This document shows, one piece after another, positions 1 through 5,553 of a stretch of DNA of 6,798 nucleotides; the first letter of the stretch is position 1, and every line of letters begins with the position of its first letter. The stretch comes from Rickettsia endosymbiont of Bryobia graminum. Its GTDB lineage: Bacteria; Pseudomonadota; Alphaproteobacteria; Rickettsiales; Rickettsiaceae. The notes beneath the pieces were generated by a model that ran no database searches, had not been told where the DNA came from, and saw only the letters and a program-made list of their open reading frames with translations. The stretch covers positions 1 to 6,798 of the forward strand of contig JAJIYR010000108.1 in NCBI GenBank assembly GCA_020881085.1, given 5' to 3'. The translations under genes were made by a program, and so were the position numbers.

Positions 1-64
1 CCCTACCAGGTAGAATATCTTTAATTCTGTCCCACTGATCATCACGTAAAGCATATCGGCGCAT
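1..64 (-). CDS. IS5-family transposase, N-terminal fragment (runs off the left edge)
   Basis: Reading the minus strand from the ATG at 64-62 gives 21 residues beginning MRRYALRDDQWDRIKDI and continuing into LPGR at the window edge. This is the characteristic opening of IS5-family (IS427-like group) transposases, whose first domain starts with an R-Y-x-L-x-D-x-Q-W-x-R-I pattern. The DDE catalytic residues lie beyond the window, so intactness cannot be judged. A purine-rich stretch (AGAAGGA, about 76-82) lies upstream but is rather far from the ATG for a ribosome site. Elements of this group are often made as two overlapping frames, which cannot be tested here. The start agrees with the family, and the call rests on this short but distinctive stretch. 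Confidence 0.85.
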   Translation of the reverse strand, partial: MRRYALRDDQWDRIKDILPGR

Positions 65-92
65 AGAGAATTTTATCCTTCTTTTTCTCTCT

Positions 93-121
93 ATTCCACC
101 TCATATTTTTACTCTTGTCAA
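93..121 (-). promoter_or_regulatory. possible promoter for the IS5 transposase
   Basis: On the minus strand a perfect -35 hexamer TTGACA (121-116) is followed after 17 bases by TGGAAT (98-93), a weak -10 with four of six consensus bases. It points into the transposase that starts at 64. The motif GAGGTGGAAT reading leftward from 102 could be the terminal inverted repeat of the element. In that case the -35 would be host DNA and the -10 inside the IS, but the other end of the element is not in the window and this is speculative. Confidence 0.3.
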
Positions 122-123
122 TC

Positions 124-501
124 TTAATTGATGACACCCCCTAGTTTAAAAGAAGCTTTTATTGTTTTTAAAACTTCCTTTGTATCAATAATTGTAGTTA
201 ATTTTTTTAATTCTTCTAAGTTTGTTTTGTGATTAAATAAATCAGCTATTTGCTCAATAGTAAAATCTTTTAAATCCTTAATAGTGCCAAGTTTCATAAT
301 ATAAAACTTATTCTCTTTAGTTACTCCATCAATCACACATTCTTCAGAATTACCTCCTATTGATTGACAGCAATTAGTAATCATCCCTAAAATATAAGCT
401 CTTGAATCATTTATTGGTAATTTTACTAAATGATAATCATTAGCTTGTTTAATTTCTCCTTGATCATTAGTATATCTAAATCTATTTTCATAATTTCGTC
501 T
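124..501 (-). pseudogene. truncated remnant of an unrecognised protein with a Cys-Cys-Gln motif
   Basis: The frame is open for 125 codons, from just after an in-frame TAA (504-502) to the stop at 126-124. The only internal ATG (384-382) falls in the middle of a continuous conserved-looking segment. Residues coded upstream of that ATG (RFRYTNDQGEIKQANDYHLV, then LPINDSRAYILG) read smoothly into MITNCCQSIGGNSEECVIDG, so the true protein was longer and has lost its 5' end. The segment is rich in Cys and Gly (CCQ, then C about ten residues on, then G-x-T and FY). I recall similar segments in larger hypothetical proteins of Rickettsiales and Legionella but cannot name a family. After FYIMK the character changes abruptly to a Leu/Lys-rich helical part (DLKDFTIEQIADLF, then NLEELKKLTTIIDTKEVL), which suggests an internal deletion joining two regions. 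A short 86-residue gene starting at 384 is the alternative annotation; I think it is an artefact. Confidence 0.6.
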
Positions 502-652
502 TTATGTTATTAATGGTTAATAAAAATTAACGCATTGATATAGATTATTATTATTTAAGCAAGGATTATTTTTATTTTATCAAAAACTTATAAATTTCAT
601 CTTGCAATTTATAAGGAATTAATAAATTATTAAAAAAATTATAAAATATAAA
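502..652. other. AT-rich intergenic region upstream of xth
   Basis: About 150 bases with no plausible coding frame separate the left-hand remnant from xth. The promoter of the plus-strand block should lie here, but in sequence this AT-rich many weak -10-like strings occur and I cannot choose one. The only definite structure is the inverted repeat at 587-615, listed separately. Confidence 0.5.
587..615. repeat. perfect 10-bp inverted repeat in the xth leader
   Basis: CTTATAAATT (587-596) and AATTTATAAG (606-615) are exact reverse complements separated by 9 bases. The site lies 38 bases before the xth start. On the minus strand the second arm is followed by TTTTTG, so it could act as a weak, AT-rich terminator for leftward transcription. 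On the plus strand it is not followed by a T-run and could instead be an RNA hairpin in the leader or a dimeric operator. The repeat is seen directly; its function is not known. Confidence 0.5.
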
Positions 653-1438
653 ATGAAACTAGTCACCTGGAATATTAACTCCGTAAGGTTAAGGCTTAAC
701 TTATTAAAAAAACTAATTGAAGAACAACAGCCTGATATTATAGCGTTGCAAGAAATTAAAACTATCAACGATTATTTCCCCTATCAAGATATTAAAGATA
801 TGGGGTATCCGTATATATACTTTTCTGGACAAAAGTCATATAATGGGGTCGCTATTATATCAAAACTACCCTTTACTAACCAATTTTCCTTAGAACTATA
901 TAACGAAGATAAACGTCATATAGCAGTAGAAGTATTAGGAATAGAACTACACAATTTCTATGTTCCAGCTGGAGGAGATATTCCTGATGTAGAGCTTAAT
1001 AAAAAATTTAAGCATAAATTAGAATATATTAGATTAGCAGAAGAGTGGTTCTTAAAAACTCATAATAAAGATAGTAAAATTGTCTTAATGGGTGATTTGA
1101 ATATCGCTCCTCATGAACATGATGTATGGTCTAGTAAAGCTTTACGTAATGTAGTCAGTCATACTGATATAGAAAGGGTTGGTTTGTTAAAATTTCAAAA
1201 TTCTCTTGGTTTCATAGATACTAGTCGTCATATTGTGCCATTTCATCAAAAATTTTATACTTGGTGGAGTTATAGAAATAAAGATTGGCAAAAATCGAAT
1301 AGAGGACGTAAGTTAGATCATGCTTGGGTTAGTTCTAACTTAAAGAATAATATTTTGTCGATAAACTCCTTGAGTGAAGCTCGAAATTGGCTACAACCTT
1401 CTGATCACGTACCATATTTCTTAAATTTAAAAATTTAA
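653..1438 (+). CDS. xth: exodeoxyribonuclease III / AP endonuclease (xth family)
   Basis: This 261-residue protein is a full-length member of the ExoIII branch of the endonuclease/exonuclease/phosphatase fold, close to the usual 255-270 residues. Enzymes of this family cut DNA 5' to abasic sites and remove 3'-blocking groups and 3' nucleotides in base-excision repair, using a divalent metal. The expected motifs are present in order: MKLVTWNINSVRLR at the N-terminus (Asn7), LQEIK with metal-binding Glu34, NFYVPAGG with Tyr103, MGDLNIAP with Asp148 and Asn150, RKLDHAWVS with Asp222, and SDHVPYF with the Asp251-His252 pair. The start fits the family exactly, although no clear ribosome site precedes it (AAAATATAAAATG). 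The stop is followed after two bases by rnd, so the two genes are very likely co-transcribed. No membrane segment or signal is visible, so a cytoplasmic enzyme is expected. Rickettsiae can carry more than one xth paralogue and I cannot say which this is. Confidence 0.95.
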   Translation: MKLVTWNINSVRLRLNLLKKLIEEQQPDIIALQEIKTINDYFPYQDIKDMGYPYIYFSGQKSYNGVAIISKLPFTNQFSLELYNEDKRHIAVEVLGIELHNFYVPAGGDIPDVELNKKFKHKLEYIRLAEEWFLKTHNKDSKIVLMGDLNIAPHEHDVWSSKALRNVVSHTDIERVGLLKFQNSLGFIDTSRHIVPFHQKFYTWWSYRNKDWQKSNRGRKLDHAWVSSNLKNNILSINSLSEARNWLQPSDHVPYFLNLKI

Positions 1439-1440
1439 AA

Positions 1441-2298
1441 ATGCAACTTATTGATAATCAAAATTCTCTTAACCAATTTTGTAGTGAACTTAATAATTAT
1501 AAAATTATAAGTGTTGACACTGAATTTTTACGTGAGAATACATACTTTGCTCAGCTTAGTACAATTCAAATTATGACTAATGATCATAAGGTAATCATTG
1601 ATGCTTTGAGTAAAATAGATTTGTCAGTAATTAATAAAATATTTCTTAATGATAAAATCCTTAAAATATTTCATGCTCCAAGAGAGGATTTTGAGATATT
1701 TTATCATTTATTTAAAACTCTACCATGCAATGTTTTTGATATCCAAATTGCTGCCAATGTTTGTAATCTAGGAAAGTATTTAAGCTATGCTGATATCTGT
1801 AGTAAATTATGTAATGTTCAGATTGATAAAACATATCAAAGGTCAAATTGGTTAAATAGACCTATTAGCTCTAATATGCTAGATTATGCTATTAAAGATG
1901 TTGAATATCTACAATCAATCTATCAAATATTACAACAAATAATAACTGATAGAAATTTACAAGGTAATCTTAACTTACAAATCGAATCTTTACTTAATAT
2001 TGAAAATTATCGTGTTAATCCTACAAAAGCTTGGAAAAAAATTAAATTTAATAATTATAATTTATCTTTCCTTGATAAAATAAAAACTATGGCAGCTTAT
2101 AGGGAAGATCAAGCAAGCAAGATAAATATTCCAAGAAGACATTTTATCTCCGACGAAGATTTAATAAAAATTTGCCAATATTTACCAAGTGATGATCAAG
2201 ATTTTACTATGTTAAAATTAAATAATGGTTATTTAAATAGGCAAAAATATAGGAGGGAAATAAGCAATTTATGTATAGCATTGCAAGAACTCCAGTGA
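1441..2298 (+). CDS. rnd: ribonuclease D
   Basis: This is a 285-residue DEDDy-type 3'-to-5' exoribonuclease, the family that trims 3' ends of tRNA precursors and other stable RNAs. The Exo I motif is VDTEF with Asp26 and Glu28, Exo II is FHAPREDFEIF with Asp83, and Exo III is YAIKDVEYL with Tyr149 and Asp153, so all four metal ligands and the tyrosine are intact. The KTYQRSNWLNRPIS stretch just before Exo III is also typical of the family. A single HRDC-like nucleic-acid-binding domain follows at about 205-285 (MAAYREDQASKINIPRRHFI and the helices after it). The E. coli enzyme (375 residues) has two such domains; one-HRDC forms of about this length are usual in alphaproteobacteria. The gene starts two bases after the xth stop and has no Shine-Dalgarno of its own, so translation may be coupled to xth. 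Confidence 0.94.
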   Translation: MQLIDNQNSLNQFCSELNNYKIISVDTEFLRENTYFAQLSTIQIMTNDHKVIIDALSKIDLSVINKIFLNDKILKIFHAPREDFEIFYHLFKTLPCNVFDIQIAANVCNLGKYLSYADICSKLCNVQIDKTYQRSNWLNRPISSNMLDYAIKDVEYLQSIYQILQQIITDRNLQGNLNLQIESLLNIENYRVNPTKAWKKIKFNNYNLSFLDKIKTMAAYREDQASKINIPRRHFISDEDLIKICQYLPSDDQDFTMLKLNNGYLNRQKYRREISNLCIALQELQ

Positions 2299-2343
2299 GA
2301 TGGTATACTAGAAGGATGGATGTTTTTAAACTTATTGATATAG

Positions 2344-3273
2344 ATGGCAATTTTTAGCGTAGTCTTTTTTAAAACAATTTCCATATTGCTCAGTGTAGTA
2401 ATTGGGTTTTTGGCGGGCAAGTATTCTAAAGTTGAACGGGATAGTATCGCCTCATTATTGTTCTATTTTATTTCTCCTATAGTTTTCTTCGCTATTCCGG
2501 CTAGCACTACTTTAAATCTTGCTGCATTAAGCGTAACACTAGTAGTTTTTTGTATAGCAACATTACTCTCAATATTTTCCTATTATTTTTTTGGTAGACA
2601 TTGGCAAGACCATACTCGTAATATTATAGCATTATCTGCTGGTACAGCTAACGGTGGGTATTTTATGCTGCCAATTGCCTCAGCGCTATTTGATGATTAT
2701 ACTCTGAGCTTGTATATGATGGCAGTTATAGGAGTCAATATTTTTGAAGCAACAGTTGGATTTTATATTTGTGCTAGAAGCTTTTCTAGTACCAGAGAAA
2801 GTATTATTAAAGTAATAAAACTACCAATTTTAAATGGTTTTTTATTAGGTTGTTTATTTAGTTTTGCTGGTTTTACTTTACCTGATTTTCTAGATGATTT
2901 TTTATATAATATGAGGGGAGCTTTCTCTATTTTAGGAATGGTTATGGTAGGTCTTGCTCTCTCTGCTATGAGTAAATTTGAGATAGATATAAAATTTACG
3001 TTAGCAACTTTCTTAGCAAAGTTTTTATTCTATCCTATAGGGGTTGGTATTTTTATCTTTTTAGACAGGTTTATTTTAAGATGGTATGATGAGAATCTTT
3101 ATAATGCTTTAAAACTTCTTTCTACAGCACCTTTAGCAGCAAATTTAATCGTTATATCTAGTATACAAAAATTTCACCCAGAAAAAGTTGCTACAACAGT
3201 GTTTTTATCACTAATTTTTGTTACCATTTATATGCCAATTATGGTAAGTATATTTGTAACGAATTTAAATTAA
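2344..3273 (+). CDS. AEC-family (auxin efflux carrier-like) membrane transporter
   Basis: This 309-residue, very hydrophobic protein shows about ten membrane segments, roughly at residues 4-25, 34-54, 58-83, 93-116, 120-143, 158-180, 192-209, 218-240, 255-274 and 283-306. The length, the two-halves layout and motifs such as LLFYFISPIVFFAIP in the second segment and NGGYFMLPIASALF in the fourth fit the AEC family of secondary transporters in the inner membrane, which move organic acids or similar small molecules. The substrate cannot be inferred. The gene starts 45 bases after rnd and no terminator is visible between them. No Shine-Dalgarno sits in front of the ATG. Instead a seven-codon ORF (2320-2343) with GAAGG ahead of it ends directly at this start codon, which could supply ribosomes by coupling. 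The start itself agrees with the family N-terminus. Confidence 0.85.
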   Translation: MAIFSVVFFKTISILLSVVIGFLAGKYSKVERDSIASLLFYFISPIVFFAIPASTTLNLAALSVTLVVFCIATLLSIFSYYFFGRHWQDHTRNIIALSAGTANGGYFMLPIASALFDDYTLSLYMMAVIGVNIFEATVGFYICARSFSSTRESIIKVIKLPILNGFLLGCLFSFAGFTLPDFLDDFLYNMRGAFSILGMVMVGLALSAMSKFEIDIKFTLATFLAKFLFYPIGVGIFIFLDRFILRWYDENLYNALKLLSTAPLAANLIVISSIQKFHPEKVATTVFLSLIFVTIYMPIMVSIFVTNLN

Positions 3274-3338
3274 TATATATAAAAGACGTTGTTTATTTAA
3301 TTTCATGAGTTTTTAAAATTATCTTAGAATAGATAAAA

Positions 3339-4089
3339 ATGTTATTTACTAAAGAGCTTTTAATGAAAGAAAAAGCAATAATGATAGGACCTTATATCAA
3401 CTGGTTAGGTTCCCAATACATTGATTTTTATAAGATTGCTAAAGCATTAAGTGATACTTTCCGAGTAATCTGTATAGATTATCCAGGAAGAGGGGGAAGT
3501 GACTACTTTGAAGAAAAAGACCATTATATGTAAAAGATAGTATCGCTTTTCTAAAGAAATTGGGAATAAAAAATTGTATCTGGCTTGGTACTTCAATGGG
3601 CGGTATTATTGGTATGGTTTTAGCAATGATATAGGGCCCTTTATTAAATCTGCGCCATTAGTAAAAATTTCTCAATATGCTAGCAAACCTCTTGAATTTA
3701 TTAGTTTAGATAAGGCAAAAGAATATTTAAAAATGATATATAGCCCTTTTGGCATTAAGAATGAAGAAGATTGGGATTATTTAACTAAATATAGTTTTAT
3801 TAGAACTTCAGATGGAATATATAAAATGAATTACGATCCTGCTATAGTATATGGGATGACTGCAAATAATAAAAAACCTAAAAATGTTGATATATGGTAT
3901 AAAATTACTTGTAAATTATTGGTTATTCATGGTGCTAAATCAGAGATTTTAGAACAATCTACTATTGATAAAATGAAAGAAACAAAGAACTTTGATCTTT
4001 ATGTTGTAGATTATGCCGGGCATGCTCCATCATTGTTGGAATATGATCAAATTAATTATATAAAAGATTGGTTGAAACAGTTTATATAA
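3339..4089 (+). pseudogene. alpha/beta hydrolase, broken by two frameshifting deletions
   Basis: One hydrolase is spread over three frames. Frame A (3339-3530) ends at TAA 3531 and carries RVICIDYPGRGGSDYFEEKD, the strand around the family DxxGxGxS motif. Frame B (about 3527-3625, stop TAG 3632) carries YVKDSIAFLKKLGIKNCIWL and then GTSMGGIIGM, the nucleophile elbow with Ser codon 3593-3595. Frame C (from about 3625 to the stop at 4087-4089) carries NDIGPFIKSAPL, the cap, KLLVIHGAKSEIL with the acid-residue region, and AGHAPSL with the catalytic His (4021-4023). Both junctions imply a net loss of 3n+1 bases. At the second, the stretch usually found between GMVLA and LND is missing, roughly 15 residues. 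The HG oxyanion motif is also not visible near the N-terminus. Calling frame C alone as a gene (TTG 3574) would give a product without the nucleophile. The physiological substrate is unknown. It lies 65 bases after the transporter and 54 before the trxB extension. Confidence 0.88.
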
Positions 4090-4143
4090 TATTTATGAGG
4101 GATAAATTATAAGGCATATAACTATATATGAGTATAGGGAATC

Positions 4144-4266
4144 ATGAAGAAATGCTTATTAATAATATTACTAATTATACCATATAACTCATACGGGAAG
4201 GAACAACTGGCTACTGCAATAAATAATAATAACAATATTGAAATACTAAAAACAAATAAGGTAAAT
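4144..4266 (+). other. signal-peptide-like N-terminal extension in frame with trxB
   Basis: An ATG at 4144, preceded three bases earlier by AGGGA (4136-4140), opens a frame that runs without a stop into thioredoxin reductase. Its 41 codons encode MKKCLLIILLIIPYNSYG, which looks like a classical Sec signal: Lys-Lys n-region, hydrophobic core, and a possible cleavage after Ser-Tyr-Gly. An Asn-rich linker with five consecutive Asn follows. Bacterial TrxB proteins normally have no such extension. It may be a real longer isoform, the front of a decayed exported-protein gene left in frame, or untranslated leader. I annotate the enzyme from 4267 and keep this piece separate. Confidence 0.45.
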
Positions 4267-5208
4267 ATGATTTCTACTAAAGTACTAATTATTGGCTCAG
4301 GACCAGCTGGTTTAACTGCTGCTATTTATGCCGCAAGGGCAGGGTTAAAGCCTATATTGATAAATGGAATGCAACCAGGAGGGCAGCTAACTATTACTAC
4401 AGATGTTGAAAACTATCCCGGATTTGTAGAAGCCATACAAGGGCCTTGGTTAATGGAACAAATGAGTAACCAAGCAAAAAATGTAGGAGCTGAAATTATA
4501 AATGATCATGTAGAAAAAATTGATCTAAAAATTAGACCTTTTATTGCTACTATGTCCTCTGGTAAGGTTTATAAAGCTGATAGCCTTATAATATGTACTG
4601 GTGCTCAAGCTAAGTGGCTTAATATACCTTCTGAAGACCATTTTCAAGGGCATGGCGTTTCTGCTTGTGCTACTTGTGATGGCTTCTTTTTTAAAAATCA
4701 AAAAGTATTAGTCATTGGTGGAGGTAATACTGCTGTTGAAGAAGCTTTATACTTAACTAATCATGCTAGTGAAGTAATAATTGTTCACCGTCGTGATAGT
4801 TTTAGAGCAGAAAAAATCTTACAGGATAGATTACTACAAAATCCTAAAATATCTGTTGTTTGGGATCACGAATTGGTTGAAATACTTGGTCACGAAAACC
4901 CAAAATCCGTTACATCAGCTAAGATAAAAAATACTAAAACTGGTGAAACTCAAATAGTTGATTGTACAGGGATATTTATAGCAATTGGGCATAAACCCAA
5001 TACTGAATTATTTAAAGGACAGGTCGATACGGATAGTGATAATTATATTATCACTGAACCAAACTCGACACAAACTAGTGTTAAGGGTGTATTTGCAGCT
5101 GGTGATGTTCAGGATAAAATTTTTAGACAAGCAGTTACTGCTGCAGGTACTGGATGTATGGCAGCTTTAGAAGTTGAAAAGTTTCTAAGTGAGAATAATA
5201 ATAAATAA
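4267..5208 (+). CDS. trxB: thioredoxin reductase (NADPH)
   Basis: This 313-residue flavoprotein reduces thioredoxin with NADPH in the cytoplasm. The FAD-binding GxGxxA is at residues 10-15 (IIGSGPAGLTAAIYAARAG), followed by GGQLTITTDVENYPGF. The redox-active CATC has Cys134 and Cys137 when counted from this start. The NADPH domain shows VIGGGNTAVEEAL at about 149-160, then HRRDSFRAEKIL (His174-Arg176, Arg180) for the 2'-phosphate. The C-terminal FAD segment is GVFAAGDVQDKIFRQAVTAA. All key residues are intact. The start at 4267 has AAGG five bases upstream and places the motifs within two residues of their E. coli TrxB positions. The continuous frame from 4144 would give 354 residues with a signal-like extension. 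The gene ends the plus-strand protein-coding block and is followed by a hairpin terminator. I recall Rickettsia TrxB sequences as very similar across the whole length. Confidence 0.95.
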   Translation: MISTKVLIIGSGPAGLTAAIYAARAGLKPILINGMQPGGQLTITTDVENYPGFVEAIQGPWLMEQMSNQAKNVGAEIINDHVEKIDLKIRPFIATMSSGKVYKADSLIICTGAQAKWLNIPSEDHFQGHGVSACATCDGFFFKNQKVLVIGGGNTAVEEALYLTNHASEVIIVHRRDSFRAEKILQDRLLQNPKISVVWDHELVEILGHENPKSVTSAKIKNTKTGETQIVDCTGIFIAIGHKPNTELFKGQVDTDSDNYIITEPNSTQTSVKGVFAAGDVQDKIFRQAVTAAGTGCMAALEVEKFLSENNNK

Positions 5209-5210
5209 AA

Positions 5211-5250
5211 CTTAGTAAAACTAAGATATTAACCGGGGCTTAGTTTTATA
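5211..5250 (+). terminator. intrinsic terminator of trxB with alternative pairing
   Basis: TAAAACTAAG (5216-5225) and CTTAGTTTTA (5239-5248) form a perfect 10-bp stem around a 13-base loop containing ACCGGGG, and the 3' arm supplies a short T-run (TTTTATA). It starts a few bases after the trxB stop, as expected for a rho-independent terminator, though the stem is AT-rich. A further copy, CTTAGT (5211-5216), can pair with ACTAAG (5220-5225) to make a competing small hairpin with an AAA loop. Confidence 0.6.
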
Positions 5251-5325
5251 CCCTTGATTTTCCATAATATAGATTATAGAATAATAATAAATTAGACTAA
5301 TTTTTATAAAACTCTTATTTTAAAC

Positions 5326-5354
5326 TTGATATCTCTTGATCTTTCTGGTATGAA
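5326..5354 (+). promoter_or_regulatory. extended -10 promoter of tRNA-Ser
   Basis: TTGATA (5326-5331) is followed after exactly 17 bases by TATGAA (5349-5354), and the bases TGG just before the -10 give the extended TGn motif. Transcription would start near 5360-5361, one or two bases before the tRNA. A second, weaker candidate (TTGATT 5254-5259, 17 bases, TAGAAT 5277-5282) would give a longer leader of about 70 bases. Confidence 0.6.
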
Positions 5355-5361
5355 TGTTCTC

Positions 5362-5451
5362 GGATAGGTGTCCGAGTGGTTTAAGGATCTAGTCTTGAAA
5401 ACTAGCGTACGGGCAACCGTACCGTGGGTTCGAATCCCACCCTATCCGCCA
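5362..5451 (+). tRNA. tRNA-Ser (anticodon UGA)
   Basis: This is a complete class II tRNA of 90 bases with CCA encoded. Acceptor strands GGATAGG (5362-5368) and CCTATCC (5441-5447) pair perfectly and are followed by discriminator G5448 and CCA 5449-5451. The D-arm contains CCGAGTGGTTTAAGG. The anticodon stem CTAGT (5389-5393) / ACTAG (5401-5405) encloses the loop CTTGAAA with anticodon TGA at 5396-5398, which reads UCA and other UCN serine codons. The long variable arm CGTACGG-GCAA-CCGTACC is diagnostic of serine tRNAs, together with the G discriminator. The T-arm is GTGGG-TTCGAAT-CCCAC. A strong promoter lies immediately upstream and no other tRNA is seen nearby, so it is probably transcribed on its own. 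Confidence 0.98.
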
Positions 5452-5511
5452 TTATATTAGCGACCTATTATCATTATCTGCTTGTTACTCCAATAAAGAA
5501 TATGTCAAAGA

Positions 5512-5524
5512 TTTGGAATCCAAA
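5512..5524. terminator. possible bidirectional terminator between tRNA-Ser and wecB
   Basis: TTTGG (5512-5516) and CCAAA (5520-5524) form a 5-bp hairpin with an AAT loop. On the plus strand it is followed by CCTTTAAC, and on the minus strand by TCTTTG. It lies in the convergent gap where both the tRNA and wecB transcripts should end, but the stem is short and the T-runs are poor. Confidence 0.28.
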
Positions 5525-5538
5525 CCTTTAACTTCTAA

Positions 5539-5553
5539 ATAGCTCTTAGCTAT
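5539..5553. repeat. palindrome overlapping the wecB stop codon
   Basis: ATAGCT (5539-5544) and AGCTAT (5548-5553) form a perfect 6-bp stem with a 3-base loop that includes the wecB stop codon (5552-5550). In the minus direction it is followed by TTTAG, so it may help end the wecB transcript or protect its 3' end. It may also be chance in AT-rich sequence. Confidence 0.3.

Noticed and set aside
2229..2420. Minus-strand ORF of 63 codons overlapping the end of rnd and the start of the transporter
   Set aside because: It is antisense to two well-supported genes and its product resembles no family I know.
3574..4089. A separate 171-residue gene starting at TTG 3574
   Set aside because: Its first 17 or so codons are an out-of-frame reading of the nucleophile-elbow region; only from about 3625 does it match the hydrolase, so it is part of the pseudogene.
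4090..4143. Short ORFs (for example from the ATG at about 4128) overlapping the trxB extension start
   Set aside because: They are under 25 codons, out of frame with trxB and lack any recognisable feature.
4985..5170. Plus-strand ORF of 61 codons inside trxB
   Set aside because: It is an out-of-frame shadow of the conserved C-terminal FAD region of thioredoxin reductase.
5362..5451. tRNA-Ser as an integration site for a mobile island
   Set aside because: I found no second copy of the tRNA 3' end in the window and no integrase; the adjacent wecB is convergent and ordinary.
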